Source: Schlesneria sp.
GTDB taxonomy: Bacteria > Planctomycetota > Planctomycetia > Planctomycetales > Planctomycetaceae
NCBI GenBank assembly: GCA_028291515.1
Contig: JAQGHU010000050.1
Span: 248,001 to 312,000 of the forward strand
Length of the DNA stretch: 64,000 bases
Direction: 5' to 3'
Position numbers and translations under genes: made by a program. This document shows, in pieces, positions 10,246-18,670 of the stretch. Each line of letters begins with the position of its first letter. Positions within the stretch are counted from its first letter, which is position 1. The notes beneath the pieces are model-generated. The model made no database searches and was not told where the DNA came from. It saw nothing but the letters and a program-made list of their open reading frames with translations.

Positions 10246-10418
10246 TAGCCACGGATTGAACACGGATAAGAGGCGGCAGAATCAATGGCAATGCCGCCTC
10301 GATCCACGGACCTACTAGATCGCCTCAATCTATTAGCTACGCCAAGGGGTTAAACTCGACCTCTCTCTGAATCACCCTTCTCCAAATCCGTGTTCCATCC
10401 GTGTTCAATCCGTGGCTA
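10246..10418. repeat. Pair of 22-bp inverted repeats in the kinase/propeller intergenic gap
   Basis: The arm at 10246-10267 (TAGCCACGGATTGAACACGG) is the exact reverse complement of 10397-10418. A partial extra copy (CCGTGTTCCATCC) abuts the second arm. Related words (CCGTGTTCATCCGTGG) recur near 54043 and 54218. The 394-bp gap from 10121 to 10514 otherwise shows no gene. It must also hold the divergent promoters of the kinase and of the propeller gene, which could not be located. Confidence 0.6.
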
Positions 10419-10514
10419 AACCTCCCCCTTCCGCCTTAATGGCGATGACCACCCCGTTCACGGTATAAGCAAGCATCGATTGATCAGCCTTTCCATCCTA
10501 AACACGGTATCGCG

Positions 10515-11768
10515 ATGAAACTGTCGATGGCGTCCTCTGTGGTAGTCCTGTTCGCTGCGTTTGGAATCGCGGATGCGGAAAACTGGCCCTGTTGGCGTGG
10601 CCCGCGCGGCGACGGAACCAGCATCGAATCGAATTTGCCCCTCGAATGGGACGCTACGTCTGGCAAGAACATCGCTTGGAAAGCACCTGTTCCCTACACC
10701 GGTCATTCGTCGCCAGTCATCTGGGGCGACCGAATTCTTCTGACCGGGGCAGACGAAGCCAAGTCCCGACGCATGCTGATGGCATTTGACCGCGGCAACG
10801 GCAAGCTACTGTGGGAAGTCGATGTCGAAGAGGCGCCACTCGAAAAGAAGCACAAACTGAATAGCTGGGCCTCCGGCACCCCTGCCACCGACGGTCATCA
10901 GATCTATGTGACATTTCTCGAAGATAAGGAAATGCTGGTTGCCGCATACGACTTCAGGGGCCGCCAGAAATGGAAGGTGAGACCAGGTGTCTTCTCCAGC
11001 GTCCACGGCTACTGCAGTTGCCCCGTCCTCTTCGAGGACACCGTGATTGTGAACGGCGATCACGACGGCGACGCTTACCTGGTCGCACTCGACCAAAACA
11101 GTGGCACGACCAACTGGAAGACACCACGGGAGAATAAGACGCGAAGCTACTGCACACCGATCATTCGCGACTTGGGCGGTCGCACTCAGATGATCCTCTC
11201 CGGCAGCAAATGCGTCGCCAGCTACGATCCCCGTAGCGGTAAGCGGCTTTGGATTCTGGATGGCCCGACAGAACAATTCGTCGCCTCTCCCGTCGAAAAC
11301 AAAGGCCTCATTTTCATCACCGGCGGTTTTCCAGACAAACACATCATGGCGATCGACCCCACAGGTTCCGACAAGATCACGGAATCGACTCACGTGAAAT
11401 GGCATCACTTAAACAAGGGAGTCTCCTACGTCCCATCCCCGGTCGCGGCGAGCGACTATTTCTTTTGCGTCGCCGATGGTGGAATCGCCGGGTGTTACGA
11501 CGCCGTCACTGGTGATATTAAGTGGCAGGAGCGACTCGGGCGACATCACAGCAGTTCGCTGGTGGCTGCTGCCAACCACGTCTACTTTCTGGACGATGAC
11601 GGAATCACACATGTCCTCAACGCGGGACCCAAATTCGAAGTGCTGGCAACAAACAAACTCGGCGAAGAAGCCTATTCATCCCCGGCGATCTCCGACGGCC
11701 AGATCTTCATCCGTGGCGACAAACATCTGTTCTGCATTCAACAGACGGAAGTGACAGGAAGAAAGTAA
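10515..11768 (+). CDS. Secreted PQQ-like beta-propeller repeat protein
   Basis: A 417-residue protein with a signal peptide (KLSMASSVVVLFAAFGIADA, cleavage near residue 22) followed at once by ENWPCWRGPRGDGTS, the W-P-x-W/F-R-G-P-x-G-D-G opening typical of planctomycete PQQ_2 propellers. Blades with G-x-L-x-W-type repeats occur at GNGKLLWEVDV, RQKWKVRPG, SGKRLWILDG and TGDIKWQERLG. The protein should be exported; whether it binds PQQ or any redox cofactor is not shown. A second propeller gene follows 147 bp downstream, so the two may act together. Confidence 0.85.
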   Translation: MKLSMASSVVVLFAAFGIADAENWPCWRGPRGDGTSIESNLPLEWDATSGKNIAWKAPVPYTGHSSPVIWGDRILLTGADEAKSRRMLMAFDRGNGKLLWEVDVEEAPLEKKHKLNSWASGTPATDGHQIYVTFLEDKEMLVAAYDFRGRQKWKVRPGVFSSVHGYCSCPVLFEDTVIVNGDHDGDAYLVALDQNSGTTNWKTPRENKTRSYCTPIIRDLGGRTQMILSGSKCVASYDPRSGKRLWILDGPTEQFVASPVENKGLIFITGGFPDKHIMAIDPTGSDKITESTHVKWHHLNKGVSYVPSPVAASDYFFCVADGGIAGCYDAVTGDIKWQERLGRHHSSSLVAAANHVYFLDDDGITHVLNAGPKFEVLATNKLGEEAYSSPAISDGQIFIRGDKHLFCIQQTEVTGRK

Positions 11769-11873
11769 CGAGATGAAAGTGACGAGGGAACATGAAGCGA
11801 CAAGCGTAATCGGCGTGGCAGGTTCCTCTGTTTTGTATTTCCTCGTTACTCGTTACTTTCATCTCCTCACTTC
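11761..11873. repeat. Inverted copy pair of the GTAACGAG dispersed repeat
   Basis: GAAAGTAACGAGATGAAAG at 11761 and the complementary CCTCGTTACTCGTTACTTTC at about 11841 form an inverted pair; further CTCCTCACTTC copies follow to about 11891. The first arm starts inside the last codons of the upstream propeller gene, so the repeat supplies its C-terminal RK-stop. The same words recur inside the RNase R gene at 15605-15699. Confidence 0.7.
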
Positions 11874-11915
11874 GCATTCATCTCCTCACTTCATTCCCAT
11901 CCTGAAAGACCACCG

Positions 11916-12860
11916 ATGAACCTCCTGCGGCTTTCTTTGTCACTCGCTTTCCTCAGCACTATCGCCACCCCCGCATTTGCCGGCCATCGCTTGATCACAC
12001 AAGGAAACGACAAGCTCGTTATCGTGGATGCCGACGGCAACACGGAATGGGAAATGAAATGGGGCGGGATTCATGACGTTCACGTCCTGAAGAACGGCCA
12101 CATCCTGGTTCAACAGGGTGGAGCGAAGGTCGCCGAGATCGACCCCAAGACGAAAGAAGTCGTCTGGTCCTATGATTCCGCCAAACAAAATGGCAACGAA
12201 GGCAAGCCGATCGAAGTCCATGCCTTTCAACCCTTGGAAAATGGACACGTGATGATCGCCGAATCAGGCGTCGGCCGAATCATCGAAGTCGATCGGGACG
12301 GCAAGATCCACAAGCAGGTTAAGTTGAAGATCAACCACTCGCATCCTCATACCGACACGCGATTGGCTCGTCAGCTCGCCAACGGCAACTACCTGGTCTG
12401 TCACGAAGGGGACGGATTCGTTCGCGAATATGACGGTAAGAGCGGCAATGTGACCTGGGAATACGAAGTCCCCATGTTCGGAAAAGAAGCGCGAGGCGGT
12501 CACGGGCCCGAGGCCTTCGGCAACAAATGCTTCGCCGCAGTTCGACTGGCCAACGGAAACACACTGATCGCCACGGGCAACGGACACAGCGTGATCGAAG
12601 TCACACCCGCAAAAGAAGTAGCCTGGAAGATCGAGCAGAAAGATCTGCCAGGAATCACATTCGCCTGGGTCACCACTTTGGAAGTCTTGCCGAACGGCCA
12701 CTACGTCATCGGCAACTGCCACGCCGGCGAAGGTCAGCCTCTGCTCGTGGAACTCGATCCAAAAACCAAGAAGGTCGTCTGGCAGTTCGATCAATATCCC
12801 AAATTCGGAAACAATGTCTCAAATTCGCAAGTCCTTGACGTGGAGAAAGCCGTTCGTTGA
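11916..12860 (+). CDS. Secreted beta-propeller protein (PQQ/arylsulfotransferase-like)
   Basis: A 314-residue protein with a clear signal peptide (MNLLRLSLSLAFLSTIATPA, cut after AFA). The mature part is built from repeated strands ending in NGHILV, NGHVMIAES, NGNYLVCHE, NGNTLIATGNG and NGHYVIGNC, each preceded by an EID/EVD strand: a six- or seven-bladed propeller. The NG-x-x-L/V-I words are frequent in arylsulfotransferase-like and PQQ-like propellers, but catalytic residues cannot be confirmed. It probably works outside the cytoplasm with the preceding propeller protein. ATG 11916 was chosen because it starts the signal peptide. Confidence 0.8.
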   Translation: MNLLRLSLSLAFLSTIATPAFAGHRLITQGNDKLVIVDADGNTEWEMKWGGIHDVHVLKNGHILVQQGGAKVAEIDPKTKEVVWSYDSAKQNGNEGKPIEVHAFQPLENGHVMIAESGVGRIIEVDRDGKIHKQVKLKINHSHPHTDTRLARQLANGNYLVCHEGDGFVREYDGKSGNVTWEYEVPMFGKEARGGHGPEAFGNKCFAAVRLANGNTLIATGNGHSVIEVTPAKEVAWKIEQKDLPGITFAWVTTLEVLPNGHYVIGNCHAGEGQPLLVELDPKTKKVVWQFDQYPKFGNNVSNSQVLDVEKAVR

Positions 12861-12936
12861 TGGGTGGGTCCGCTCGCGTTCTATCAACGGTAGCGGGCGA
12901 GCACATCCTGAACGATACTAAAGAGGCACGACAGCG

Positions 12937-14655
12937 ATGGGACTGCAGAAGCGAGTCTGGTGGGCAATCGGACTTGGCCTGTTCGTCGTTCTATCGCAGG
13001 TGGCGGCGATCTCTCTGTTGGCCCGAAACGGCGTCGCCAAGATGCCGGTCAAGCCTCTAATCCAGTGGGGCTGTCGGGGTCGCTCTCCGAACGAAGTGTT
13101 GACCGTTCGTGAGTCTCGCGAAGGGACCTTCATTGTTTTCCGTGAATTGGATTTGAAGTCTGGACAACTCGGAGACATCAGTCTCGAAATCCCCGCCTTC
13201 AGACCAATGTGTGGATTGATCGCAGACAAGAAAGACGTTTGGGAAATCTACCCGAATCAGGTCACTCGGACTGATGGCCGCGAAAAGCAGGACTACAAGC
13301 CTAAACGAACCTTAGTATCACCGCTCAGCGGAGCATTTCTGTACAAAGGTCAGCCTGCGATCATTGATCTCGACGATGACGGCGTGAAGTACTGCTTGCT
13401 GACATTCCAAGACGGCGAATGGCATCGAGCGGGCGAAGTCGCCATCCCGGGAATGAATCGCAAATGGGTTACGAGTGAATCGACGGGTCAGTCGGTCCTA
13501 CAACCCGGCGTCAGGCTGCCGCCCGCAGCCGGTGCCGCCAATAACCACTATCTGACCATCTTTGCCGCGGACGACGTCCTGCACTTGTTCTATCGTGACA
13601 ATTCCGGGGCGATCACTGCTTATCGCGAAGGTTTGGACCTGATCCCCGTGGATAGTGGTGTCGCGTCTGCACTCGCCCCAGAGAATGCCCCAGCTGAAAC
13701 AACAGGCTGGACCAATCTTGGCTTGGTACCTGGACTATCCAGTATCGTTTTCCAGCCAAATCGGCTTGTCATGGTCGAGCACGAACGACAGGGAAGTCCC
13801 ATTCGATTCTGGGAGAAACCTCTGGATTCGGCGAATCCACCATTCCGCATGACGCTGGAGCTGAGGTCATCGACTTGGGAATCATTGGCCTTACTCGAAT
13901 CACCCGAACGCGACGAACTCTATTTCATCCGCGATCGCGAGTGGAATCCCATCATCCAGCGATATCGGGACGGGCAGCTTCAAGAACTATCGCAACCGTG
14001 GGAATCGGATTTGACCAGGACAGCAGGTTGGCTGCTCACCGTCTCACAACCGTTTCTGATCGTGTTGTTGCTGGCAAACCTGACACTTCTCGCGGGAAGT
14101 GAATGGATTAGCCGCGTTGAGATTGTTCCTTTCGAACACGGTCCTCGCAAATTCGCGCTCGCTTCAGTCTCCAGACGAGCCTTGGCCCGCAGCCTGGATC
14201 TGGCTCTGTTGCTGGCCGTGGCAGTCTGGCACCTGTTCCATTTGGGGTTCAGGCAAATCGTTGTCGACACCTATGAAATCTTTGTAGGTGCGACAATCCC
14301 ACAGACGGCATCGGCTCAAGCCATCTCCCAGTCCGCCGTATGGTTTGCCCTCATTACGGTCATACTCATTGCCTGCCAGGGGCGATGGGGACAGACGCCA
14401 GGAAAATGGATCTGTGGCATCAAGGTGCTGCGTTCAACTTCCTATCCGTGCGGATTGGCTCGATCACTCATGCGAGAGTTGATGTTCGTGTTTGATGCTC
14501 CGGGGATCACAATTCTGCCCGGAATCATTTGCCTCCTGCTCAACGACCACCGCCAACGAATTGGCGATTTGATGGCGGACACGGTTGTGGTGAACGTCTG
14601 GGATACTTCTGTTCGTCATTCCCGCGCAGGCGGGAATCCAGTTCATTGGAATTGA
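12937..14655 (+). CDS. RDD family membrane protein with long N-terminal domain
   Basis: A 572-residue protein. One membrane segment lies at residues ~8-28. A large extracytoplasmic region (~30-360) is beta-rich, and a further helix (TVSQPFLIVLLLANLTLLAG) comes near 370-390. The C-terminal RDD domain reads RALARSLDLALLLAVAVWHL, GQTPGKWICGIKVL and NDHRQRIGDLMADTVVV. RDD proteins are poorly characterised; some act as cation exchangers, but a role here is unknown. The last ~15 residues (VRHSRAGGNPVHW) are encoded by a dispersed DRS3-like repeat, so the original C-terminus has been replaced or extended. Confidence 0.82.
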   Translation: MGLQKRVWWAIGLGLFVVLSQVAAISLLARNGVAKMPVKPLIQWGCRGRSPNEVLTVRESREGTFIVFRELDLKSGQLGDISLEIPAFRPMCGLIADKKDVWEIYPNQVTRTDGREKQDYKPKRTLVSPLSGAFLYKGQPAIIDLDDDGVKYCLLTFQDGEWHRAGEVAIPGMNRKWVTSESTGQSVLQPGVRLPPAAGAANNHYLTIFAADDVLHLFYRDNSGAITAYREGLDLIPVDSGVASALAPENAPAETTGWTNLGLVPGLSSIVFQPNRLVMVEHERQGSPIRFWEKPLDSANPPFRMTLELRSSTWESLALLESPERDELYFIRDREWNPIIQRYRDGQLQELSQPWESDLTRTAGWLLTVSQPFLIVLLLANLTLLAGSEWISRVEIVPFEHGPRKFALASVSRRALARSLDLALLLAVAVWHLFHLGFRQIVVDTYEIFVGATIPQTASAQAISQSAVWFALITVILIACQGRWGQTPGKWICGIKVLRSTSYPCGLARSLMRELMFVFDAPGITILPGIICLLLNDHRQRIGDLMADTVVVNVWDTSVRHSRAGGNPVHWN

Positions 14656-14743
14656 GTCCCAACAGACGCTGCGAATCAAACAACATCCTCGCATCGAGAC
14701 CGTCTTGACCACTCGCTGGATTCCCGCCTGCGCGGGAATGACG
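14614..14743. repeat. Inverted pair of DRS3-like repeats (ATTCCCGC..GCGGGAAT)
   Basis: CGTCATTCCCGCGCAGGCGG at 14614 continues to GAATCCAG at 14641, and its reverse complement occupies 14716-14743. Each arm is itself palindromic (ATTCCCGC with GCGGGAAT). The element straddles the stop codon of the RDD gene. A nearly identical pair lies at 56405-56541. Such units are widespread in many bacterial phyla. Confidence 0.8.
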
Positions 14744-14860
14744 GAGCAGCGTCGGGGTCAAAATACTTGGCTCGTGAATGATCCGGGTTAGCGCGACGGT
14801 GGGAATTCAGCCCCCAACTGATCATTGTGTGGCCTGAACCTAATCCTTACCGAGTCCACC

Positions 14861-17251
14861 ATGCAAGACTTTTCGGCACGCATCGTCGCCTATCTCGCTC
14901 AGCCCGGCATCAAATCGATCCGGCCGAAGGAGCTTGCCTATGAACTCGAAATCGGCAAGCAAGACTTCGCCAAGTTCAAAGCCGCCCTCCAGCAACTCCT
15001 GGACGATGGGAAGTTATCCATTGGCAAGAACAAGCTGCTGCGTCTTAAGTCTCAGCCGGGACTGCTGACCGGAACGATCAAACGCACCAATCATGGCAGC
15101 GGCTATTTCCGCCCGCATGATGCCAGCCAGCTTGAACCCGATGAAGTCCTGTTCGTCGCGCCGGAAGATTTGAAAGACGCCTACACGGACGACGAGGTCC
15201 AGGTTCAACTGCTAAAGAAGCGGATTCGCGACAAACGCTGCGCGCGCGTCATCGAGATTCTGACCCGCGCCTCAACGACATTCGTGGGCTCCTACTTCGA
15301 ACGCCGCAACCGTGGTTTTGTGAAAATTGACGGCGGCCAATTCGAGACAGCCATCTCCGTCGGCGACCCGGGAGCCAAGGGAGCCCGCCCCGAAGATCAG
15401 GTCGTCGTGGAACTCTTGCGTTTCCCCAGCCCCACGGATGCCGGTGAAGCCGTCATCACCAAAGTCCTCGGCCCGCGCGGCACGCCCGGCGTCGACCTGC
15501 TGACGATCATCCACGAGTTCGGACTCGCAGACGATTTCCCCGAACCCGTCCTCGCCGAAGCCAGACTGCAAGCACAACAATTCGCCGATGTGGAAGGATC
15601 AAACAGTAACGAGAGGAAAGTAACGAGTAACGAGGAAGGCATCGACGAAGAGCCCTCTTCCGCTTCCCTCGTCACTCGTCACTCGTCACTCGTCACTCCA
15701 TCTCGCCTCGACCTCTCCAACGACCTCATCATCACCATCGATCCGGTCGACGCTCGCGACTTCGACGATGCGATTTCGTTGACTCGCGAAGACGACGGCA
15801 ACTGGCGTCTGGGAGTTCATATCGCCGACGTGGCTTACTTCGTCCGTCCCGGGACTCTGCTGGATAAAGAGGCTCGTGAACGAGGGACCAGCGTCTATTT
15901 GCCCGACAAAGTCTTGCCAATGCTGCCCGAGGTCATCTCGAACGCCTTGGCAAGCCTGCAACAAGGCCGGTTGCGCTACACCAAATCGGCGTTTATTACT
16001 TTCAACCCTGCGGGGATGCCGCTCCACACCGAGTTCGCGAATTCCGCGATTAAGGTCACGCAGCGATTTGCATACGAACAGGTGATGCCGCTGTTGAACG
16101 CCAACGACGACAAAACAGGAAGCGATCAAACTTCTGCCGACGAAGAGGTGGCAGAGAAAGTCGTCGTCGAACCGCAGGTGCTGGCACTCCTCAAGCGGAT
16201 GCACGAGTTGGCGATGATTCTGCGCAAGCGGCGATTTGATCGTGGAGCGTTAGACCTGGCACTGCCCGAAGTCAAAATCGACATGGACGGTGACGGTAAG
16301 GTGACGGGGGCTCATGTTGTCTCCCATGACGAGAGCCATCAGATCATCGAAGAGTTCATGCTGGCCGCCAACGTCGCCGTCGCCAACAAATTGGCCGATT
16401 GTGGTCTCAGCTTCCTCCGCCGCACGCATGCGCCCCCGGACGAACGGAAGCTGCGAGCCCTCAGCGAATTCGTCGGTTCTCTGGGCCATAACATTCGCAA
16501 GATGCCAGGCCGTGGCGATCTGCAGGCACTGTTGAAAGAGGTCCACGCCACCGCTCACGAGTACGCCGTCAGTTACGCAGTTCTCCGCAGCACCAAGCGG
16601 GCGGAATACAGTCCCGATCCGGATGTTGGCCACTACGCCTTGTCGGAAGCCAATTACTGCCATTTCACCAGCCCGATCCGCCGCTACCCCGATCTGACCG
16701 TGCATCGACTGCTGGACGAAGTCATCCAGGCCGAACACGATCCCAGCGCCAAGCGAAAGAAACGAAAGACCGAAGCTCCGAAAGGCCATTCCGATGAAAC
16801 GCCACTTCCTGCCGACTTGGTCTCTCTCGGCAAATGGTGTTCACTGACAGAGCGCCGCGCTGCCGATGCCGAGAAGGAACTGATCAAGCTGAAGATGCTC
16901 GAATATCTGGCCGACCAGATCGGCCTGGAGCTGGACGCCACGATCACCGGCGTCGAAAAATTCGGCTTCTTCTGTCTGGGCATTCAGCTTCCCGCCGAAG
17001 GACTCGTCCATATCTCGACGTTGCCCGATGATCACTATGACTATGACAACCGAGCCCACACATTAGTCGGCCGCAAACGAGGCCGCATCTTCCGCTTGGG
17101 AAGCCCCGTTCACGTCGTCGTCGCCAAAGTCGATCTCACCAATCGCAAGCTCGAATTTCAATTGGTCGACCCCACAGATAAGCCAAGGAAACCGCGCACA
17201 GAAGAAGACCCCCCTCGCCAGCGCCGCCGAGACAAAAAGAGAACCCGCTAA
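14861..17251 (+). CDS. rnr: Ribonuclease R
   Basis: About 796 residues. A winged-helix start (MQDFSARIVAYLAQPG) is followed by cold-shock domains, the RNB catalytic domain with Asp-rich DPVDARDFDDAI near residue 294, and a C-terminal S1 domain (~690-775), then a basic tail rich in K/R. It degrades structured RNA 3' to 5' in the cytoplasm. ATG 14861 is preferred to the upstream TTG 14825 because the wing domain begins there. Residues ~249-279 are translated from a dispersed repeat inserted in frame, in the linker before the RNB core, so function is probably kept. The gene seems to stand alone. Confidence 0.93.
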   Translation: MQDFSARIVAYLAQPGIKSIRPKELAYELEIGKQDFAKFKAALQQLLDDGKLSIGKNKLLRLKSQPGLLTGTIKRTNHGSGYFRPHDASQLEPDEVLFVAPEDLKDAYTDDEVQVQLLKKRIRDKRCARVIEILTRASTTFVGSYFERRNRGFVKIDGGQFETAISVGDPGAKGARPEDQVVVELLRFPSPTDAGEAVITKVLGPRGTPGVDLLTIIHEFGLADDFPEPVLAEARLQAQQFADVEGSNSNERKVTSNEEGIDEEPSSASLVTRHSSLVTPSRLDLSNDLIITIDPVDARDFDDAISLTREDDGNWRLGVHIADVAYFVRPGTLLDKEARERGTSVYLPDKVLPMLPEVISNALASLQQGRLRYTKSAFITFNPAGMPLHTEFANSAIKVTQRFAYEQVMPLLNANDDKTGSDQTSADEEVAEKVVVEPQVLALLKRMHELAMILRKRRFDRGALDLALPEVKIDMDGDGKVTGAHVVSHDESHQIIEEFMLAANVAVANKLADCGLSFLRRTHAPPDERKLRALSEFVGSLGHNIRKMPGRGDLQALLKEVHATAHEYAVSYAVLRSTKRAEYSPDPDVGHYALSEANYCHFTSPIRRYPDLTVHRLLDEVIQAEHDPSAKRKKRKTEAPKGHSDETPLPADLVSLGKWCSLTERRAADAEKELIKLKMLEYLADQIGLELDATITGVEKFGFFCLGIQLPAEGLVHISTLPDDHYDYDNRAHTLVGRKRGRIFRLGSPVHVVVAKVDLTNRKLEFQLVDPTDKPRKPRTEEDPPRQRRRDKKRTR
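15605..15699 (+). repeat. GTAACGAG/CTCGTCACT repeat inserted in the rnr coding sequence
   Basis: The left arm AGTAACGAGAGGAAAGTAAC GAGTAACGAGGAAG spans 15605-15638; the right arm is four tandem CTCGTCACT units to about 15699. The arms are complementary. The same words form the element at 11761-11873. Translation is low-complexity (Ser, Asn, Glu, Thr, Arg). Confidence 0.75.
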
Positions 17252-17312
17252 CGAGCATGCTTGTATCGTAAATCTAAGGTGGCGCGACTGAAGCCGAGCC
17301 AGCCTATTCTTT

Positions 17313-17445
17313 CTTTGCGTCCTTGCGCCTTGGCGACTTTGCGTTGAATCCGTATGACAGCAGGCCAGTGGACCAATTGACCCGCAGCCTTTCGCTATAT
17401 TTGAGTGATATTAACGCAAAGTCGCCAAGGCGCAAGGACGCAAGG
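17313..17445. repeat. Left inverted-repeat pair of the GxxExxY element
   Basis: CTTTGCGTCCTTGCGCCTTG continues with GCGACTTTGCGTTGA at 17313-17347, and its reverse complement lies at 17411-17445. A second similar pair is found after the GxxExxY gene at 17892-18034 and a solo copy at 54085-54120. Confidence 0.8.
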
Positions 17446-17492
17446 AAAACTGGCGATGCCAGACCCAGACCATACATTCGTGGAGGCGGGTG

Positions 17493-17873
17493 ATGACGGA
17501 AAATGAAATCAGTCGGATCGTGGTCACCTGCGTCATCGAGGTTCATCGCACCCTCGGCGGGCCGGGAATGCTGGAAAGCGTCTATGAAGAAGCACTGGCG
17601 TGGGAGTTGTCGCAAAGCGGGTTGACTGTGCAGCGGCAAGTCGAGTTACCAATACCTTACAAGGGAATCGTGCTCGCATCACCGTTGCAAATCGATCTCA
17701 TTGTCGGCGGCTTGGTCATCGTCGAGTGCAAGGCAACGGTGAAATATCATGAAGTCTACGAAGCTCAGACACTCACCTATTTGAGGCTGACTGGAATGAA
17801 GCTTGGACTCGTCGTCAATTTTGGAGAGCGATTCGTCAAAGACGGAATCCACCGAGTCGTAAACGGATTGTAG
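17493..17873 (+). CDS. GxxExxY protein (PDDEXK nuclease-like)
   Basis: About 126 residues. The family hallmark is visible as GGPGMLESVYEEAL, together with the nuclease-like core QIDLIVGGLVIVECKA (D..ExK) and YLRLTGMKLGLVVNFG. The family is predicted to belong to the PD-(D/E)XK superfamily; no activity is established to my knowledge. ATG 17493 has GGAGG six bases upstream; a GTG at 17490 is the alternative. The gene lies exactly between two inverted pairs of one dispersed repeat, an arrangement suggesting that gene and repeat form a mobile or once-mobile unit. Confidence 0.88.
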   Translation: MTENEISRIVVTCVIEVHRTLGGPGMLESVYEEALAWELSQSGLTVQRQVELPIPYKGIVLASPLQIDLIVGGLVIVECKATVKYHEVYEAQTLTYLRLTGMKLGLVVNFGERFVKDGIHRVVNGL

Positions 17874-17891
17874 TCAGCCCCCCAATTCCTC

Positions 17892-18034
17892 CCCTTTGCG
17901 TCTCTGCGCCTTGGCGACTTTGCGTTGATCACCCTTAAACTTGATAAAGAAGATCGCGGACGTTTCAGATGAACTCTGTCTTGTCTGGATGCGAATTTAA
18001 CGCAAAGGTGCCAAGGCGCAGAGACGCAAAGGGG
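17892..18034. repeat. Right inverted-repeat pair of the GxxExxY element
   Basis: CCCTTTGCGTCTCTGCGCCT continues to GCGTTGA at 17892-17928, with its near-perfect reverse complement at 17997-18034 (TTAACGCAAAGGTGCCAAGG continuing). It differs from the left pair by a few bases (CTCTG for CCTTG), with matching changes in both arms, so each pair keeps its ability to fold. Confidence 0.8.
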
Positions 18035-18154
18035 AAGAGAGAATTGGAGTACTTCGCACCTCTGCTTCTTGGGTTGCCGCGGCATGGCCAACAGTCTGTC
18101 TGGCTCGGTATCATTCGGGCACCTGTTCGAGAAACATCTGGGAACCCACTGACG

Positions 18155-18586
18155 ATGCTCAAGCACATTCCGCCCTGTTTGTCCCCCGAACTCTTTTCAC
18201 TCCTGATGCGTATGGGCCACGGTGATGAAATCGTCCTGGCAGACGGCAACTTTCCCGCCGAATCGCACGCGCAGCGGATCGTCCGTGCGGATGGACATGG
18301 CGTTCCCGAGATCCTTGATGCGATCCTGAAATTCTTTCCGCTCGACACCTTCGTCGATCATCCCGCCAGTGTCATGGAACCTGTCGATTCCGAGACGCCC
18401 GAACCGCCGATCTGGACCGAGTACCGCACGCTGATCCAGAAGCACGAAACTCGCGAGATCGAACTGCGACCCGTCGAACGATTCCGTTTCTACGACTTTG
18501 CCAGGTCGGCGTATGCCATCGTCGCTACCGGAGAAACGGCGATCTATGCAAATCTCATTCTGAAAAAAGGCGTCGTCATGAGTTGA
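18155..18586 (+). CDS. RbsD/FucU family sugar mutarotase
   Basis: A protein of 143 residues, the usual size for L-fucose mutarotase (~140). It opens with the family pattern MLKHIPPCLSPELFSLL, then MGHGDEIVLADGNFPAES, and ends with RFYDFARSAYAIVATGETAIYANLILKKG, shortened here in description. These enzymes interconvert anomers of fucose or ribose, forming cytoplasmic rings. ATG 18155 is chosen; the open frame upstream to 17969 only translates the dispersed repeat. No fucose-pathway gene adjoins, so the substrate is uncertain; FucU-type is favoured by the N-terminal wording. Confidence 0.88.
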   Translation: MLKHIPPCLSPELFSLLMRMGHGDEIVLADGNFPAESHAQRIVRADGHGVPEILDAILKFFPLDTFVDHPASVMEPVDSETPEPPIWTEYRTLIQKHETREIELRPVERFRFYDFARSAYAIVATGETAIYANLILKKGVVMS

Positions 18587-18670
18587 GTCTGGTGTTCTTC
18601 ACCCGTCTAGAATTGCTGAATCAAGCATTCGACCAATCGCCTTTTGAGCCACAGCCTTCAAAGATCTGCC

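Noticed and set aside
17969-18154. N-terminal extension of the mutarotase gene
   Set aside because: It translates the dispersed repeat arm; the family start is the Met at 18155.
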